Shown one piece after another: positions 7,426-9,611 of a DNA stretch of 9,611 nucleotides. A program made the translations under genes and the position numbers. The DNA is from Solimicrobium sp040544425. GTDB lineage: Bacteria; Pseudomonadota; Gammaproteobacteria; Burkholderiales; Burkholderiaceae_D. The notes under the pieces were generated by a model that worked only from the letters and a program-made list of their open reading frames with translations, was not told where the DNA came from and ran no database searches. Numbering within the stretch: the stretch's first letter is position 1; every line of letters begins with the position of its first letter. The stretch spans positions 1 to 9,611 of the forward strand of contig JBEONO010000051.1 of NCBI GenBank assembly GCA_040544425.1. The letters are read 5' to 3'.

Positions 7426-7967
7426 CTAACCTTTATCTTGCAAGCTTTATTCTTGCTTCGACCCTTGTCCTCAGACCTTTGGAAGCATGTGAAATAACCC
7501 GACCTCAGGGCGAACCGGTTGGGTCGGCGGCAACGTCTGCAAAAAATTTGGTAAAAAATTCTGATCTGATTGTATTGGCTAAGGCAACAGGTTATGTATC
7601 GTTGGACGACTTGAAGATCGCCGTTCCCGATCTCCCATCATTTAATACTCTGTATCCTGAGGTTCAATTTGAACTAGTTGGCACTTTAAAGGGTGAGTTT
7701 GACAAACCAATTAAAATTCGAGGCTGGTTATGGGAAAAGTCTCAACTGGCGAGGAACCAAGCAGTTCCGTATATCGAGGTTGGCCGCACCGGACAAGGCC
7801 TCTGCTTCGCCTTTGACTACAGGATTGGAGAGACCTATCTCTTCCTACTAAAAAATAGCAACGGAACTCTCTCTCCCTATTGGAGGGCGCTTGCACCCAC
7901 AAATGAATTTGTTGTTGGTCCCGATGACCCATGGGTTGTTTGGATTCGACATGAACTTGGTAAATGA
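7422..7967 (+). CDS. Second predicted TIMP/NTR-like secreted immunity protein
   Basis: The 181-residue product is predicted to neutralise the second toxin; it starts on an ATGA overlap with that toxin's stop. A signal peptide (hydrophobic LASFILASTLVL) ends in PLEA, which would leave Cys23 as mature residue 1, as in the first immunity protein and in TIMPs. NSDLIVLAKATG (46-57) closely resembles NSDLVIRAKFVG near the start of TIMP-1, and FELVGTLKG followed by a strand matches the KG region of NTR domains. Only two cysteines are present (23 and 128), which suits a single disulfide equivalent to TIMP C1-C70. Overall identity to the first immunity protein is low although the two toxins are clearly homologous. 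LEAC could alternatively be a weak lipobox; a lipidated Cys would lack the free amino group needed for TIMP-type zinc binding. The role is inferred from position, N-terminus and these short matches. Confidence 0.6.
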   Translation: MTNLYLASFILASTLVLRPLEACEITRPQGEPVGSAATSAKNLVKNSDLIVLAKATGYVSLDDLKIAVPDLPSFNTLYPEVQFELVGTLKGEFDKPIKIRGWLWEKSQLARNQAVPYIEVGRTGQGLCFAFDYRIGETYLFLLKNSNGTLSPYWRALAPTNEFVVGPDDPWVVWIRHELGK

Positions 7968-8031
7968 CATCAATTAATTTCGCTGATATCTGGAACGCTG
8001 CGCTGGTTTGTTTAGCCGTGTCCGTTTGCGC

Positions 8032-8079
8032 ATCTATCCAAACAAACCAAACAATAACGGGGCGATGAATGCGTATAGT
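8032..8079 (+). pseudogene. Remnant of a third toxin: C-terminal tail only
   Basis: The frame IYPNKPNNNGAMNAYSK followed by TAA aligns without gaps to the tails of the other toxins (YPSKPNTNQSQSVYSK in the second). Upstream the frame is open only to about 7987 and bears no toxin resemblance, so the body of this toxin has been lost. It sits between the second immunity gene and the next secreted protein, exactly where a toxin end is expected. An ATG at 8065 inside it is not a gene start. Confidence 0.7.
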
Positions 8080-8107
8080 AAATAATTTATGGGAACGTAA
8101 TAATAAT

Positions 8108-8836
8108 ATGGCACCGCCATCTTGTGCAAAATTAATCTTAGGGCTCACACTGTGGTTAAAGTTTGCTGCCTGTTTTGCACACAGTGTCGGCGAAGATGAA
8201 AGCCAACTACAGCCACTTTCATTAATACCTTCAGATCTTAAGACGGTCCACCAACGCAATGTGTTCGAAAATCTCATTGGAGATGGCTATTTTGATCTCT
8301 GGATGATAGTTGATCGCACGCCGCGTGTCGACAGCACCGAGTTTTCTGTAGCGATAGGACGGCGACCTGCCAAGTTAAGCACCCACAACATAGATGATTT
8401 ACCGTATTTTGCCGTGGTCTCACGCGCAAAAGCCCCGATTGACGGCAACGAATCAATCAAACTTGGAAAGAGTCGTGGAGGAACTAACCCAGCAGCTGCG
8501 CGAATCACCGTTGAAGATACGGAAGCAGACATTTCACGCGAAGATGCTCGTGGTTTCATTGAGTCCTGGTTCGCAGCGATGAAAACGGCCCGATACACCG
8601 ACCAGATAGGTGGAAACGATGGCGTCTCATTATATTTCTATTCGGATGGTCGTGCCGCACACACATGGAGTCCTGAACAAGAAAGTATCGCTGGTAGATT
8701 GCATTCAAGTGGCGAGTGTCTGATTAAGTACGTCACTGGTAAAGAAAATGTCAGAACTGAGGTTATGTCGGAGTGTCGTAGCGTCAATGACCAGCTGACC
8801 AAACAAGTTGTTGAATGGACCAAAACTCATCGTTAG
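8108..8836 (+). CDS. Secreted protein of unknown family, candidate immunity protein of the lost third toxin
   Basis: The 242-residue product starts with MAPPSCAKLILGLTLWLKFAACFA, a good signal peptide cleaved before HSVGED. The frame extends up to an ATG at 8069, but that start overlaps the toxin-tail remnant and adds 13 polar residues before the signal peptide, so 8108 is preferred. The mature protein is mostly polar and has no recognised domain. The middle is acidic (RITVEDTEADISREDARGFIE), and the last third has an alternating pattern around GGNDGVSLYFYSDGR and HTWSPEQ that suggests beta-strands. Two Cys occur near the end (CLIKYVTGKE and SECRS) and could bond. It shows none of the TIMP marks. 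Its place directly after a toxin tail is the only evidence that it is an immunity protein, and its secretion suggests that the lost toxin also acted outside the cytoplasm. Confidence 0.65.
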   Translation: MAPPSCAKLILGLTLWLKFAACFAHSVGEDESQLQPLSLIPSDLKTVHQRNVFENLIGDGYFDLWMIVDRTPRVDSTEFSVAIGRRPAKLSTHNIDDLPYFAVVSRAKAPIDGNESIKLGKSRGGTNPAAARITVEDTEADISREDARGFIESWFAAMKTARYTDQIGGNDGVSLYFYSDGRAAHTWSPEQESIAGRLHSSGECLIKYVTGKENVRTEVMSECRSVNDQLTKQVVEWTKTHR

Positions 8837-8856
8837 TTACTAAGTAAGTTACGGGC

Positions 8857-8903
8857 CTAGGAAATTTTTTTGTACTTTGAGGGGAATCCGTCATCATTCA
8901 ATC
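8857..8903. repeat. Intermodule repeat, copy B (partner at 5885-5930)
   Basis: CTAGGAAATTTTTTT followed by TTTGAGGGGAATCCGTCATC matches copy A at roughly 87 percent over 47 bases. It again lies right after an immunity-type gene and right before a displaced toxin fragment. No equivalent was found between the second immunity gene and the third toxin remnant. Confidence 0.75.
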
Positions 8904-8911
8904 AGTCTAAT

Positions 8912-8917
8912 AGAGGC
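8912..8917 (+). promoter_or_regulatory. Candidate ribosome binding site before the fourth toxin fragment
   Basis: AGAGGC at 8912-8917 lies five to six bases before the ATG at 8922. It gives this toxin-tail fragment its own plausible translation start, unlike the displaced module at 5998. Confidence 0.4.
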
Positions 8918-8921
8918 AAAA

Positions 8922-9104
8922 ATGCCAACGAATGGTGTTCAGGACATTTCGGCTGTGACATCGGCTGGCATTGGCCTTCTCACTGGTGGGACAACAAATG
9001 CGGGTAGTGCGGCGGCGGGTGGCTATTTAATTTATCCCAATAAGCCCAATACCAACTCAACTGAAGCAGTATATTCAAAATATGTATGGGACAAATTTCA
9101 ATGA
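8922..9104 (+). CDS. Short 60-residue remnant of a fourth toxin C-terminus
   Basis: From the ATG at 8922 the frame encodes a Gly/Ala/Thr-rich segment (GIGLLTGGTTNAGSAAAGG) followed by the shared tail YLIYPNKPNTN...AVYSK. Here the tail runs on for seven more residues (YVWDKFQ) before TGA, whereas the other tails stop at YSK. No catalytic domain remains. The stop overlaps the start of the following immunity-type gene as ATGA, so translating this fragment may serve mainly to deliver ribosomes to that gene. It is better read as a degraded toxin end than as a toxin in its own right. Confidence 0.55.
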   Translation: MPTNGVQDISAVTSAGIGLLTGGTTNAGSAAAGGYLIYPNKPNTNSTEAVYSKYVWDKFQ

Positions 9105-9466
9105 GCCGAGATGTTCCGAGCAAAAATGTAATCTCTAGAGCGCAAGCGCGTAAAGCCATATTGGCGAGGATTGCACCTGAGCTAATGAAATTAAATTTCT
9201 TGTACAAAAAGGGTTGCTGCCTCTGGCGCGTTGGCAATGACAGCAATGATCGGACGGATGTCGTCGAAATACGATTTTTAACCGTCGCCGAACGTCTAAA
9301 CTCGAAGCTTCCAGAAAGCACTTTTTCTATTAAATATGGATGCTATTTTCACTTTGTACCCAGCCCATTTGAACACAAAATTACCCACAAAATTGACAAC
9401 GTAATTACGCCGGATGAAACGCACTGCCAAATTAGAAGTGAGCTGAATCGGAGTTTTTCAAGCTAG
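9101..9466 (+). CDS. DUF4304-like cytoplasmic immunity protein, possibly 3'-truncated
   Basis: The frame also has an ATG at 9086, but the ATG at 9101 forms the same ATGA overlap used by the other immunity genes here and is preferred. The 121-residue product has no signal peptide or membrane segment. The order of motifs fits DUF4304: an N-terminal helix ending in APELMKLNFLYKKGCCLWRV, a strand with VVEIRFL, a FSIKYGCYF strand and then PDETHCQIRSELNRS near the C-terminus, matching the family's P-x-x-HCxIRxRL signature. DUF4304 proteins are often found in polymorphic toxin loci and usually continue past that signature. Here the stop follows six residues later, so the 3' end may have been replaced by the sequence that follows. 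A cytoplasmic inhibitor implies that the lost fourth toxin had a cytoplasmic target. The assignment is from memory of the family pattern. Confidence 0.6.
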   Translation: MSRDVPSKNVISRAQARKAILARIAPELMKLNFLYKKGCCLWRVGNDSNDRTDVVEIRFLTVAERLNSKLPESTFSIKYGCYFHFVPSPFEHKITHKIDNVITPDETHCQIRSELNRSFSS

Positions 9467-9611
9467 TTGTCGCCTAAAAGTAAATTTTTATGCCGCCAGT
9501 TTCAGTTCCTGATACATAAAGTGGACCCATTGGGCAAGACAATTTTTCAGAGAATTTAAGCTGCATCCATTTTCTTCACTACAGCTGGTCGGCGCTGCCC
9601 CGTTTTCCTCA
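9467..9611. other. Unassigned right edge, possible border of another element
   Basis: No gene is assigned to these last 145 bases. On the minus strand an open frame enters at the right edge and ends with a stop at 9488-9490 after 40 residues (C-terminal part WVHFMYQELKLAA). A second minus-strand frame ends earlier, with RRPAVVKKMDAA. Either could be the end of a gene lying mostly outside the window, and I cannot tell which frame is real. The abrupt end of the DUF4304-like gene just before this stretch would fit an inserted element. Confidence 0.3.

Noticed and set aside
7964..8068. A 34-codon frame starting on an ATGA overlap with the second immunity gene, with a hydrophobic stretch resembling a signal or membrane peptide.
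   Set aside because: It overlaps the toxin-tail remnant at 8032-8079 in another frame, and that remnant has clear homology to three other tails. The hydrophobic reading is probably a chance product of the out-of-frame sequence.
8069..8107. Upstream ATG at 8069 as start of the secreted unknown protein.
   Set aside because: It lies inside the toxin-tail remnant and would put a polar, Asn-rich segment before the signal peptide; the ATG at 8108 gives a normal signal peptide start. The longer form is not excluded.
7711..8277. A 188-codon minus-strand open frame across the second immunity gene and the start of the next gene.
   Set aside because: It runs antisense to a well-supported signal-peptide protein and the conserved tail remnant, and its translation has no recognisable motif.
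8837..8847. Short palindrome TTACTAAGTAA after the third secreted gene as a terminator.
   Set aside because: The arms are only five bases with a single central base and are AT-rich, too weak for an intrinsic terminator, and no T run follows directly.

Overview
The window looks like an accessory toxin island from a Gram-negative bacterium, probably a proteobacterium. This rests on the Rhs/YD-repeat architecture, the IS3-family insertion sequence, the Sec signal peptides and a roughly balanced base composition that turns more AT-rich in the toxin and immunity segments. The genus cannot be read from the sequence. All confident genes are on the + strand.

Layout. (1) 1-415: the right part of an IS3-family element, with the end of its DDE transposase and a probable terminal inverted repeat. 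It cuts off the 5' end of an unrecognised gene (416-673). (2) 670-5325: a full-length 1551-residue secreted Rhs/YD-repeat protein. Its last ~210 residues carry HExxH, a downstream GHD and a DIM Met-turn-like motif, so it is a predicted matrixin/metzincin-like metallopeptidase toxin. (3) 5322-5858: the adjoining immunity gene. Its product has a signal peptide and a mature N-terminus that matches animal TIMPs (tissue inhibitors of metalloproteinases) in cysteine spacing (C1, C3, C13) and in having six cysteines. (4) 5944-7425: a displaced, 5'-truncated second copy of the Rhs core end with a diverged version of the same metallopeptidase toxin. It is followed by a second, very different TIMP/NTR-like secreted protein (7422-7967). 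(5) 8032-8079: the bare tail of a third toxin, followed by a secreted protein of unknown type (8108-8836). (6) 8922-9104: a short piece holding the tail of a fourth toxin, coupled to a DUF4304-like cytoplasmic immunity gene (9101-9466) that may be cut at its 3' end. (7) 9467-9611: unassigned, possibly the edge of another element.

Reading as a system. This is one active Rhs toxin-immunity pair followed by an archive of displaced toxin-immunity modules, most worn down to the toxin tail plus its immunity gene. All four toxin ends share a C-terminal tail of the form YPxKPNxN...YSK. Two module junctions share a ~47-bp repeat (5885-5930 and 8857-8903). The most notable hypothesis is a bacterial matrixin-like protease toxin neutralised by TIMP-like proteins that would bind the catalytic zinc through their mature N-terminal cysteine. 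That mirrors the animal MMP-TIMP pair in an interbacterial weapon.
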